Assembly (NCBI RefSeq): GCF_900074915.1
Contig: NZ_LT222319.1
Coordinates: forward strand, 5,325,501-5,389,500
DNA length: 64,000 bases
From: Pseudomonas cerasi
GTDB lineage: Bacteria; Pseudomonadota; Gammaproteobacteria; Pseudomonadales; Pseudomonadaceae
Direction of reading: 5' to 3'
A model generated the notes under the pieces. It was not told where the DNA came from, did not search any database, and saw nothing but the letters and a program-made list of their open reading frames with translations. Position numbers and translations under genes: made by a program. This document shows positions 52,436 to 60,141 of this stretch, piece by piece (position 1 is the stretch's first letter; each line of letters opens with the position of its first letter).

Positions 52436-53052
52436 TTCGCATACTGTTTTTAGCCTTCCTGCTGCTCGGCGGCTGTGCGGCACAAGCCCCGCTGCCGACC
52501 AGCGCACCGACCATGTAATTGCCGATGCAGCTGCACATCGAGCGTCGCCAGGCCGATCAGCATCAGGACTGGTTACTGATCATCCAGCGCGAAAACGGCG
52601 GATTGCGCTGGTCGATGATGGACCCGCTGGGCATTCCCCAGGCGCGCCAGTTGCTGATCGACGGCAAATGGCAAGCCGACGGTTTGCTGCCGCCCAATCC
52701 CGAAGCCCGCGAGCTGTTCGCTGCGCTGATGTTCGCCATGACCCCGGACCTGGAAATGCATGGCCGCTACCCGACGGCTTACCGCCAGGGCATGCAGCGA
52801 CGCCTGGACGATCGCTGGCTGGTCGAATATCAGTCGGCCAACGCATTCACTATGGAGTCATGGTTCAGCATCGAAATGCTCAACAGCGATCGCTATATCC
52901 ATACGTTCAACCTGGTCGACATCGACCCACAGTGCGGTGAACTGGACTACATCGTCGGCGAACCAAGGTACATGAGCAACGAATACGTGATGAACAACAA
53001 CTTCGCATTTGGCGGCGTGAACACCTCGCTGATCTTCAGGCGTTGGCACTAA
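52432..53052 (+). pseudogene. DUF3261 lipoprotein, interrupted by an in-frame stop
   Basis: The ATG at 52432 overlaps the methyltransferase stop (ATGA) and encodes a lipoprotein signal, MIRILFLAFLLLGGCAAQAP, with lipobox LGGC. Codon 29 is TAA (52516-52518). The same frame then continues for 178 residues with a coherent DUF3261-type sequence (LHIERRQADQHQDWLLIIQR, SMMDPLGIPQARQLL, GLLPPNPEARELFAAL). Internal start at 52519 or 52525 would lack the signal peptide. A single substitution (for example CAA to TAA) explains it. Outer-membrane lipoproteins of this family occur in polyene clusters. Confidence 0.85.
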
Positions 53053-53064
53053 GCGTGTTATCTG

Positions 53065-53395
53065 GGACGCCTGTCGTTCCTCATGCTCCAGTCCACACAC
53101 TTATCGTTCCCACTCTCCGGCGTGGGAATGCAGTTCTGGTCGCTCTGCGTCCGATCTTTAGGTATCAACATGCCTACAAGAGAGGGCTGCTGCCCGCAGG
53201 ACGTTCGGGAGGTTACGACCGGCTGAGAAGCGGCCCGGCCATGCCTGATGCACCGCATACACCGGTCTTGCTGCCGGTTCCCGGCAGATCGCGAGCAAGC
53301 TCGCTCCCACGGCCTGCGGCCAGAATCTCAACCATCGTACGGCGCTCTGCGTCGCATGCCGTTCTGGACGCTCTGCGTCCTATCATCAGTACCTT
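53065..53395. repeat. Repeat-filled region after the truncated cluster
   Basis: The 347 bases between the DUF3261 remnant and the lysR gene hold palindromes of the GACGC family (TTCCCACTCTCCGGCGTGGGAA at 53107-53128, GACGCTCTGCGTC near 53378). They also hold a REP copy (GATCGCGAGCAAGCTCGCTC at 53287, followed by CCAC). No gene is present where polyene clusters normally continue with ketosynthase, dehydratase and ketoreductase genes. Confidence 0.7.
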
Positions 53396-53399
53396 TGAA

Positions 53400-54290
53400 T
53401 CACCCCACATTGCGCGTTAACAGCTCGGTGAACGCCTTGGCCATGGGCGATTGTTCGTCCTTGCGTTGCACCAGCCACACCGCGCTGGTTGCGCCGGGGT
53501 CGAGGACGTTGCGGTAGACCACGCCGTCGATGCGCATTCGCCGGTAGGACGCAGGCAGTACGGTGACGCCCAATCCTGCTGCAACCAGGCCGATGATGGT
53601 CATCACTTCGCCCGCTTCCTGGGTGATCAGCGGGCTGAACCCTGCGGCGCGCGCCAGGCTCAGGACTTGCGCGTAGATGCCGCTGCCGTAGGTGCGCGGG
53701 AAGAACACGAACGGCTCGGCGGCCAACGCTGCCATGTAGATCCCCTCCTCGCTTTCTGCCGCCAGAGGATGGTCGGCACGCATGATCGCCACCAGCGGTT
53801 CACTGAGCAATTCGAACACCACCAATGAATCGGGCAATGCCAGCGGGCGCATGATGCCGACCTGAATGGTTTTGTCCTCAAGACCTGCCGCCACTTCCTG
53901 ACTGGTGATCTCGGTCAGGGTCAGGTGCACGTCCGGGTAGGACTGGCGGAAAGCAAAAATCGCCTGCGGAATGCTCGACGTAAACGGCGCAGATGAGGTA
54001 AAGCCGATTTTCAGCTCGCCGATCTCACCCAGTTGCGCACGCCGCGCCACGTCAGTGGCCTTGTCGACCTGCGCCAGCACCAGCCGTGCTTCGTCGAGAA
54101 ACAGCCGCCCGGATTCGCTCAACTCGACGCGCCGGTTGGTGCGCTCGAACAAGCGCGTGCCCAGTTCCTGCTCCAGCGTCTGAATCTGCTGGCTGAGCGG
54201 CGGTTGCGAAATACCCAGCGCCTGCGCGGCGCGGCCAAAATGCAGCTCTTCGGCAACCGCGATGAAGTAACGCAGATGACGCAATTCCAT
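53400..54290 (-). CDS. LysR-type transcriptional regulator
   Basis: This 296-residue LysR regulator has the N-terminal winged helix-turn-helix ELRHLRYFIAVAEELHFGRA with QPPLSQQIQTLEQELGTRLFER (2-60), closest in style to the BenM/CatM group. An effector-binding domain fills 90-296. It is divergent from an MFS transporter gene and presumably controls it. The ligand is unknown. Confidence 0.9.
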   Translation of the reverse strand: MELRHLRYFIAVAEELHFGRAAQALGISQPPLSQQIQTLEQELGTRLFERTNRRVELSESGRLFLDEARLVLAQVDKATDVARRAQLGEIGELKIGFTSSAPFTSSIPQAIFAFRQSYPDVHLTLTEITSQEVAAGLEDKTIQVGIMRPLALPDSLVVFELLSEPLVAIMRADHPLAAESEEGIYMAALAAEPFVFFPRTYGSGIYAQVLSLARAAGFSPLITQEAGEVMTIIGLVAAGLGVTVLPASYRRMRIDGVVYRNVLDPGATSAVWLVQRKDEQSPMAKAFTELLTRNVG

Positions 54291-54405
54291 GCGGCCTCCA
54301 TTAAGTCGTTTTACCTATCAAACAGGTCGAACAATATATTGGATGGAATGATTAGCGAGCTATATGATTTTTTCATCGCCTGCTCAATCATGCCCTGAGG
54401 TCTTT
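54291..54405. promoter_or_regulatory. lysR / MFS divergent operator region
   Basis: The 115-base AT-rich gap includes the inverted repeat ACCT-ATCAAAC-AGGT around 54311 and a further GAACAATATATTGGA. The spacing fits LysR-type binding (two half-sites about 11-15 bases apart). Confidence 0.4.
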
Positions 54406-55674
54406 GTGAACCCTGCCGTCGCCCCGCCCACCCCAGACCTGAACACCCCGTCCGTACAGTCGTCGACACTGCCCGGCGATACCTACATCGAAAAGAACAC
54501 GCCGCTTTTCAAACGTACTGCACTGGCGCTGTTCGCTGGCGGGTTTTCGACCTTTACCCTGCTGTACTGCGTTCAGCCGATGATGCCGACGCTGTCCAGC
54601 GAGTTCTCCCTGACGGCAGCACAAAGCAGCCTGATCCTGTCCGTCGCCACGGCAATGCTCGCCATCGGCCTGCTGATCACCGGGCCGATATCCGATCGGC
54701 TGGGGCGCAAGCCGGTGATGGTCATGGCGCTGTTCTGTGCGTCGCTGTTCACCATCGCCAGCGCCTTGATGCCCAGCTGGGAGGGCGTACTGATTACCCG
54801 CGCCCTGGTAGGCCTGTCACTGAGCGGCCTCGCGGCGGTGGCCATGACCTACCTGAGCGAGGAGATCCACCCCACCCATCTGGGTCTGGCGATGGGCCTG
54901 TATATCGGCGGCAGCGCCGTCGGTGGTATGAGCGGAAGGCTGATCGTCGGGGTGATGATCGACTATGTCAGCTGGCACGCGGCAATGCTGGTAGTTGGCG
55001 GGCTGGCGCTGATCGCCGCAGCGGTGTTCTGGAGGATCCTGCCGGCCTCGCGCAACTTCCGCCCGCGCTCGCTGCACCCTCGCAGTCTGCTCGACGGGTT
55101 TGTGGTGCAGTTTCGCGATGCAGGCTTGCCGCTGCTGTTTCTGACCGGCTTTCTGCTGATGGGCGCATTCGTCACGCTGTTCAACTACATCGCCTACCGC
55201 TTTCTGAGCGCACCCTACAACCTGAGCCAGGCCGTGGTCGGGGTGTTTTCCGTGGTGTACCTGTCGGGCATCTACAGCTCGGCAAAGATCGGCTCGCTGG
55301 CTGACCGCCTTGGCCGCCGACAGGTGCTCTGGGCCGTGATCGTGATGATGCTGGCCGGCCTGCTGCTGACCCTGTTCACCCCGCTGCCGCTGGTGATCGT
55401 CGGCGTACTGATCTTCACTTTCGGCTTCTTCGGCGCACATTCGGTGGCCAGCAGCTGGGTCGGACGCAGGGCCACCACCGCCAGAGGCCAGGCCGCGTCC
55501 CTGTACCTGTTCTGTTACTACGCAGGCTCGAGCGTAGCCGGAACCGGCGGCGGCGTGTTCTGGCACTACGCGGGATGGAACGGCATCGGGCTGTTTATCG
55601 GCGTGTTGCTGCTGATCGCCCTTGGTGTGGCGTTGAGGTTGGCAAGGTTGCAGCCGCTGGGGGCGAAGGTTTAG
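54406..55674 (+). CDS. MFS transporter (YnfM-like drug/solute exporter)
   Basis: This 422-residue major facilitator has 12 predicted helices. It shows the loop 2-3 motif GPISDRLGRKPVM and the repeated motif ADRLGRRQVLW after helix 8. An N-terminal hydrophilic stretch of about 35 residues precedes helix 1. The GTG at 54406 follows TGAGG and is preferred to an ATG 42 bases upstream. It resembles YnfM-type inner-membrane transporters. Substrate unknown, with control probably by the divergent LysR protein. Confidence 0.87.
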   Translation: MNPAVAPPTPDLNTPSVQSSTLPGDTYIEKNTPLFKRTALALFAGGFSTFTLLYCVQPMMPTLSSEFSLTAAQSSLILSVATAMLAIGLLITGPISDRLGRKPVMVMALFCASLFTIASALMPSWEGVLITRALVGLSLSGLAAVAMTYLSEEIHPTHLGLAMGLYIGGSAVGGMSGRLIVGVMIDYVSWHAAMLVVGGLALIAAAVFWRILPASRNFRPRSLHPRSLLDGFVVQFRDAGLPLLFLTGFLLMGAFVTLFNYIAYRFLSAPYNLSQAVVGVFSVVYLSGIYSSAKIGSLADRLGRRQVLWAVIVMMLAGLLLTLFTPLPLVIVGVLIFTFGFFGAHSVASSWVGRRATTARGQAASLYLFCYYAGSSVAGTGGGVFWHYAGWNGIGLFIGVLLLIALGVALRLARLQPLGAKV

Positions 55675-55751
55675 TCACACATCGGGCGATGGCGCATAGA
55701 GTTAGCCAAGGTACACTGGCGCATCCGCCAGTTCTGGTAAAGGAAACCGAC

Positions 55752-57016
55752 ATGCGCCTCGACCACCTCCACCTGCAGAATTTTCGTTGCTACGAAGATG
55801 CTCATTTCGACTTCCAGCCGGGATTCAATCTGGTGGTGGGGTTAATGGCAGTGGGAAGACGTCGTTGTTGCTGGGGGTGGCGGGATGCTTCGGGAATCTA
55901 CTTGGGAGCATTGGCGTCCATCAACCATCGATAGCCGAGTCCGATGTTCGGTTCGAGTTAGTAAAGTTCGAAGACAGGATTCGTTTTGAGCGCAGCTATC
56001 CTCTCGTGTTGACTGCCCAAGGTGGGGCGTTTGAACATCAGGAATGGCACGTATCGCTAGAACGCAACAGTCTTCAGACAAATTTTAGCGCGCTGAACAG
56101 TCTCGTATTTTCGGAAAATCTGATCAGCATCGACGGTGCTACTCACGGGGATTTGCCTGTATTCGCCGTCTATCAAGCCAATCGGCGCTGGCTGACGATG
56201 AGTGTAACCGCTGAGCATGCTGCACAGAGCAAACCATCAAGACTGGATGCCTACACCTCTTGGTTCGATGCCGCTTCCAACTTGAAAAACTTCGAGACCT
56301 GGTTCATCGGCAAGACACTGGAGCGCTTTCAAAGGCTATCCCGAGCAGGTTCTTCCAGCGTTTTCAACGACGAACTGACCTGGATAAACTCAGCCATCCA
56401 ATGCGCACTACCCGACGCCACCGGAATAGAGTACGACATGGAGCTACGTGCGTTGGTAGTCGAAATGGATGACCGAAAAATCCCGTTCAACGACCTGAGC
56501 GACGGGCAACGCGGAATGGTCGCACTCTTCGCCGATATTGCTCGCCGTATCTGCCTGCTAAATCCGCACATGGGGAAGGATGTTCTAAGCAAGACAAACG
56601 GCATCATCGTGATTGATGAACTGGACATCCACCTGCACCCCGGCTGGCAACGCACCATTGCACCCGCGCTGAAAAAAGCATTTCCCAGCGTCCAGTTCAT
56701 CGCAGCCAGCCACTCGCCACAGGTCATCGGCAGCTTACAGCCGGGCGAGGTCATCCTGCTGAATAACCATGACGGCTCTCACCCAAAAGCAACCTACGGC
56801 CTGGACTCCAGCAGCATTCTGGAAGAAGTCATGGGCGTGCCTCAGCGTGAGCCCGAAATTGAAGAGTTGCTCGATCAGCTATTCAGCACTCTGGAAAACA
56901 ACGAGCTTGAAAAAGCCAGGTCGCAGCTTGATGCACTGAAGAAGAAGGCGCCCGATCTACCAGAGTTCGCGGGTGCCGAGGCGCTGCTCAAGCGCAAGGA
57001 GATCATTGGACGATGA
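55752..57016 (+). pseudogene. ptuA: Septu-like defence ATPase PtuA, frameshifted at the P-loop
   Basis: From the ATG at 55752 (after AAGGA) the frame reads RLDHLHLQNFRCYEDAHFDF and then FNLVVG, and derails. The continuation GVNGSGKTSLLLGVAG lies in another frame, which runs to 57016. Adding one G to the G4 run at 55838-55841 restores a single ATPase of about 421 residues. The Walker A is at 30-38, the signature is NDLSDGQRGMVALFAD, the Walker B is GIIVIDELDIHLHPGWQ and the switch is AASHSPQVI. This is a RecF/SbcC-like ATPase without a nuclease domain, as in PtuA. The homopolymer position makes a sequencing error possible. Confidence 0.8.
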
Positions 57017-57660
57017 GACGCATCATCAAAGGAACTGAGCCTGCGTCATTCACCGAATGGAAAGCCAGCGCAAACGAAGACTGGACGCCCACCTATCCAG
57101 CCTTGCAGAAACCGCAAAAACGCGACTTGCATGACGGGCTGTTGCGAGAGCAGAACTTCTCATGCTGCTATTGCGGCGGAGCGATAGATCTTTGTAGCAG
57201 CCACATAGAGCATTTCAGGCCGCAGGAGCACTACCTCCCACTTGCACTTGAATACAGCAATCTCCATGCGTCCTGTCTGCGTGACAAGAAAGCAGGTGGT
57301 GAGTTGCACTGCGGTCACTACAAAGGCAACTGGTTCGATGAGGACCTGCACATTTCTCCGACAGAGGACGATTGCGAACAGCGCTTCCGTTACTTGCTGA
57401 CAGGGAAAATCCAGAGCACGTCCTACACCGACCTTCCCGCCACGACAATGATCGAAAAGCTCGCACTCGATATCGCGTATCTGACCAAAAGACGTCAGGA
57501 GGCCATCACGGGTGTGTTCGATGAACAATTCATATCCAGCGCCAGTGATGCGGAACTCGCTAACCTCGTAGACAGCCTGCGCTCGGGCACCGCTAATACC
57601 TCTATTGCTTTCGGCCATGTCGTTGCGCGCTATGCGGAGCAATTGCTGACGCAGCGGTAG
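57013..57660 (+). CDS. ptuB: PtuB-like HNH endonuclease
   Basis: This 215-residue protein has an HNH/retron-type nuclease centre: Cys pairs CCYCGG, then SHIEHFRPQE, YSNLHASC and later GHYKGNWFD. It starts with ATGA overlap on the ATPase gene, so the two are one operon. Such ATPase plus HNH pairs are the Septu anti-phage system, and similar pairs are effectors of some retrons. No reverse transcriptase or msr/msd RNA gene is visible, so Septu is favoured. Its GC is lower than its neighbours by eye, consistent with transfer. Confidence 0.8.
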   Translation: MRRIIKGTEPASFTEWKASANEDWTPTYPALQKPQKRDLHDGLLREQNFSCCYCGGAIDLCSSHIEHFRPQEHYLPLALEYSNLHASCLRDKKAGGELHCGHYKGNWFDEDLHISPTEDDCEQRFRYLLTGKIQSTSYTDLPATTMIEKLALDIAYLTKRRQEAITGVFDEQFISSASDAELANLVDSLRSGTANTSIAFGHVVARYAEQLLTQR

Positions 57661-57783
57661 GTCGCGCCTCAGCACCGCCCCCATTAGCGAGACACGACCC
57701 AAAAAAGAAAATTATTTTCATATATTTGTTTATATTTCATTTTCGTGTAATTTATTTTCATCACGAAAGCAGAGATAAAAACA
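57661..57783 (+). promoter_or_regulatory. AT-rich control region of the gntP-rpiR-D-aminoacylase operon
   Basis: Between ptuB and the operon is a very AT-rich stretch with a perfect 13-base palindrome GAAAATTATTTTC (57707-57719). Two further ATTTTC copies lie at 57739 and 57754, and TTTCGTG ... CACGAAA flanks the last one. These are plausible sites for the RpiR-type regulator encoded in the operon. The promoter is presumably here. Confidence 0.5.
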
Positions 57784-57886
57784 ATGAATACCTGTGATCG
57801 CCCTGAAACGCCCCTGCTCCACCTTATTGCGTTATCCCTGCCGAGTACCCCCGAGTCGCCTTCAGGCTGACGGCTTCAGCCGTCGG
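57784..57886 (+). promoter_or_regulatory. Leader with possible 28-residue ORF and hairpin
   Basis: A short frame (MNTCDRPETPLLHLIALSLP..., 57784-57870) ends at a TGA that forms part of a perfect hairpin, GACGGC-TTCA-GCCGTC (57869-57884), 43 bases before gntP. The ribosome-binding site of the short frame is weak. Stop-codon-in-stem architecture would allow attenuation, but this is speculative. Confidence 0.3.
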
Positions 57887-57927
57887 TATTGCGCTCTCGC
57901 CTACCCATTCTGCAAGGAACCGCCGCT

Positions 57928-59277
57928 ATGTCGCCGTCTCCCGGTATTTCGCTGTTGGTCTACGCCGCTGTCGCCATCATCGCCTTGATCGTGCTGATCG
58001 CGCGTTACCGCCTCAATCCGTTTATCGTCATTACGCTTGTTTCGGTCGGTCTGGCCCTGGTCGCGGGAATGCCGGCCAGTGGCGTGGTCGCCTCCTATGA
58101 AGCGGGGGTTGGCAAGACGCTGGGGCATATCGCGCTGGTCGTAGCGCTGGGCACCATGCTTGGAAAGATGATGGCCGAGTCTGGCGGCGCCGAGCAGGTG
58201 GCGCGCACTCTGATCGACCGCTTTGGCGAACGTAACGCGCACTGGGCCATGGTCTGCATTGCGTTTCTGGTGGGCTTGCCACTGTTCTTCGAAGTCGGCT
58301 TCGTTCTGCTGGTGCCGATTGCCTTTACCGTGGCCCGGCGTGTCGGGGTGTCGATTCTGATGGTCGGCCTGCCGATGGTCGCCGGTCTCTCGGTGGTGCA
58401 TGCGCTGGTGCCGCCACACCCTGCTGCGATGCTCGCGGTGCAGGCGTATCAGGCGTCGGTGGGGCAAACGCTCTTCTACGCCATCCTGATCGGCATCCCC
58501 ACGGCGATCATCGCCGGTCCGGTGTATGCCAAATTCATTGTGCCGCGCATCCACTTGCCAGCTGAAAACCCGCTGGCCAAGCAGTTTCTCGACCGCGAAC
58601 CACGCCAGAAGCTGCCCAGCTTCGGCCTGACCATGGCCACGATTCTGCTGCCGGTGGTGCTGATGCTGCTGGGTGGCTGGGCCAACCTGATCAGCACACC
58701 GGGCAGTGCGTTCAATGGCTTTTTGCTGTTCATCGGCAACTCGGTGATCGCCCTGCTGCTGGCCACCCTGTTGAGTTTCTGGACGCTGGGCATCGCTCAG
58801 GGCTTCAACCGCGACTCGATCCTGAAATTCACCAATGAGTGCCTGGCACCGACCGCCAGCATCACGTTGCTGGTCGGTGCCGGTGGCGGTTTGAACCGTA
58901 TTCTGGTCGACAGCGGTGTCACCAACCAGATCGTTGGTCTGGCGCAGGACTTTCATCTGTCACCCCTGCTGATGGGCTGGCTTTTCGCTGCACTGATGCG
59001 TGTAGCGACAGGCTCGGCGACGGTAGCAATGACCACCGCATCGGGCATTGTTGCGCCTGTCGCGCTGGGGCTGGGTTACCCGCACCCCGAATTGCTGGTG
59101 CTGGCGACGGGCGCAGGCTCGGTGATCTTTTCCCACGTCAACGACGGTGGTTTCTGGCTTATCAAGGAGTATTTCAACATGACCGTCGCGCAAACGTTCA
59201 AGACCTGGACGGTCTTGGAGACGCTGATTTCTGTCGTCGCTTTTGCCCTGACGCTGGGCCTGGCGCAGGTGCTTTGA
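57928..59277 (+). CDS. GntP family permease, probable N-acyl-D-amino acid or related importer
   Basis: This 449-residue GntP-family transporter has about 12 helices: RLNPFIVITLVSVGLALVAG, GKTLGHIALVVALGTMLGKMM, VGLPLFFEVGFVLLVPIAF, PPHPAAMLAVQA. It is related to the transporter in the threonate operon but shorter in the central loop. The ATG at 57928 follows AAGGAA. The next genes encode an RpiR regulator and a D-aminoacylase, so I infer an N-acylated D-amino acid or other sugar-acid-like substrate rather than gluconate. Confidence 0.83.
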   Translation: MSPSPGISLLVYAAVAIIALIVLIARYRLNPFIVITLVSVGLALVAGMPASGVVASYEAGVGKTLGHIALVVALGTMLGKMMAESGGAEQVARTLIDRFGERNAHWAMVCIAFLVGLPLFFEVGFVLLVPIAFTVARRVGVSILMVGLPMVAGLSVVHALVPPHPAAMLAVQAYQASVGQTLFYAILIGIPTAIIAGPVYAKFIVPRIHLPAENPLAKQFLDREPRQKLPSFGLTMATILLPVVLMLLGGWANLISTPGSAFNGFLLFIGNSVIALLLATLLSFWTLGIAQGFNRDSILKFTNECLAPTASITLLVGAGGGLNRILVDSGVTNQIVGLAQDFHLSPLLMGWLFAALMRVATGSATVAMTTASGIVAPVALGLGYPHPELLVLATGAGSVIFSHVNDGGFWLIKEYFNMTVAQTFKTWTVLETLISVVAFALTLGLAQVL

Positions 59278-60138
59278 GTGGACATTCTGTACCAGATACG
59301 TGCCCGTCAGGATTCCCTCAGCGCGGGAGAGGGACGAATCGCCAGGCTGTTGCTCAGCGATATCGCCTTCGCGGCCAGTGCCAGTCTGGATGAGCTGGCC
59401 AGCCGCGCCGAGGTCAGCAGTGCGACGCTGTCACGCTTCGCACGCAGCATCGGTTGTCGGGATCTGCGCGATTTGCGCCTGCAACTGGCCCAGGCCAGCG
59501 GCGTCGGCAGCCGCTTCCTTCATCCTGAACCGGCGCCGGAGCAGTCGGCGTTTTTCACCCGGATCGTCGACGACATCGAAGCGACCCTGCGCCAGCACCT
59601 GGCGGGCTTCGATGCAACACGCTTTGCCGCCGCCATCGCCTGTGTCGCCGACGCACGCATGATTCACACATTCGGCATGGGCGGTTGCTCCAGCCTGTGC
59701 AGCGAGGAACTGCAAACCCGGCTGGTGCGCCTGGGTTACCCGGTGGCCGCCTGCCGCGACCCGGTGATGATGCGCATGGTCGCCGCTACGCTTGGCCCGC
59801 AACACAGCCTGATTGTCTGCTCGCTCAGCGGGCGTACACCGGAACTGCTCGACGCCGTGACCCTGGCCCGCAGCTACGGTGCCCGCGTGCTGGCCATCAC
59901 GCTGCCTGACTCACCGTTGGCACAACTGGCCGAGGTTGTGCTGCCGCTGCAAATTGCTGAAACCAATTTCATCTATAAACCTACCGCAGCGCGTTACGGC
60001 ATGCTGCTGACCATCGATGTGCTGGCCACTGAACTGGCGCTGGCGAGCCCTGAAGACAATCAGGAGCGGCTGCGCCGGATCAAGCTTGCGCTGGATGAAT
60101 ACCGTGGCGGTGAAGATGGCCTGCCGCTGGGAGACTGA
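59278..60138 (+). CDS. RpiR/MurR family transcriptional regulator
   Basis: This 286-residue regulator has an N-terminal RpiR helix-turn-helix (1-75; SAGEGRIARLLLSDIAFAAS and SSATLSRFARSIGC) and a C-terminal SIS sugar-phosphate-isomerase domain (about 120-255; IHTFGMGGCSSLCSEELQTR, SLSGRTPELLDAV). The GTG at 59278 immediately follows the gntP TGA. It is presumably a local regulator of the operon acting at the upstream ATTTTC repeats. The inducer is unknown. Confidence 0.9.
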   Translation: MDILYQIRARQDSLSAGEGRIARLLLSDIAFAASASLDELASRAEVSSATLSRFARSIGCRDLRDLRLQLAQASGVGSRFLHPEPAPEQSAFFTRIVDDIEATLRQHLAGFDATRFAAAIACVADARMIHTFGMGGCSSLCSEELQTRLVRLGYPVAACRDPVMMRMVAATLGPQHSLIVCSLSGRTPELLDAVTLARSYGARVLAITLPDSPLAQLAEVVLPLQIAETNFIYKPTAARYGMLLTIDVLATELALASPEDNQERLRRIKLALDEYRGGEDGLPLGD

Positions 60139-60141
60139 ACC

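Noticed and set aside
55575..55934. Independent 119-residue gene overlapping the MFS gene end
   Set aside because: Its useful part starts at 55752 and is the N-terminus of the frameshifted ATPase. The rest is out of frame.
55752..57660. Retron with Septu-like effectors
   Set aside because: No reverse transcriptase gene or msr/msd-like RNA is visible on either side of the ATPase/HNH pair.
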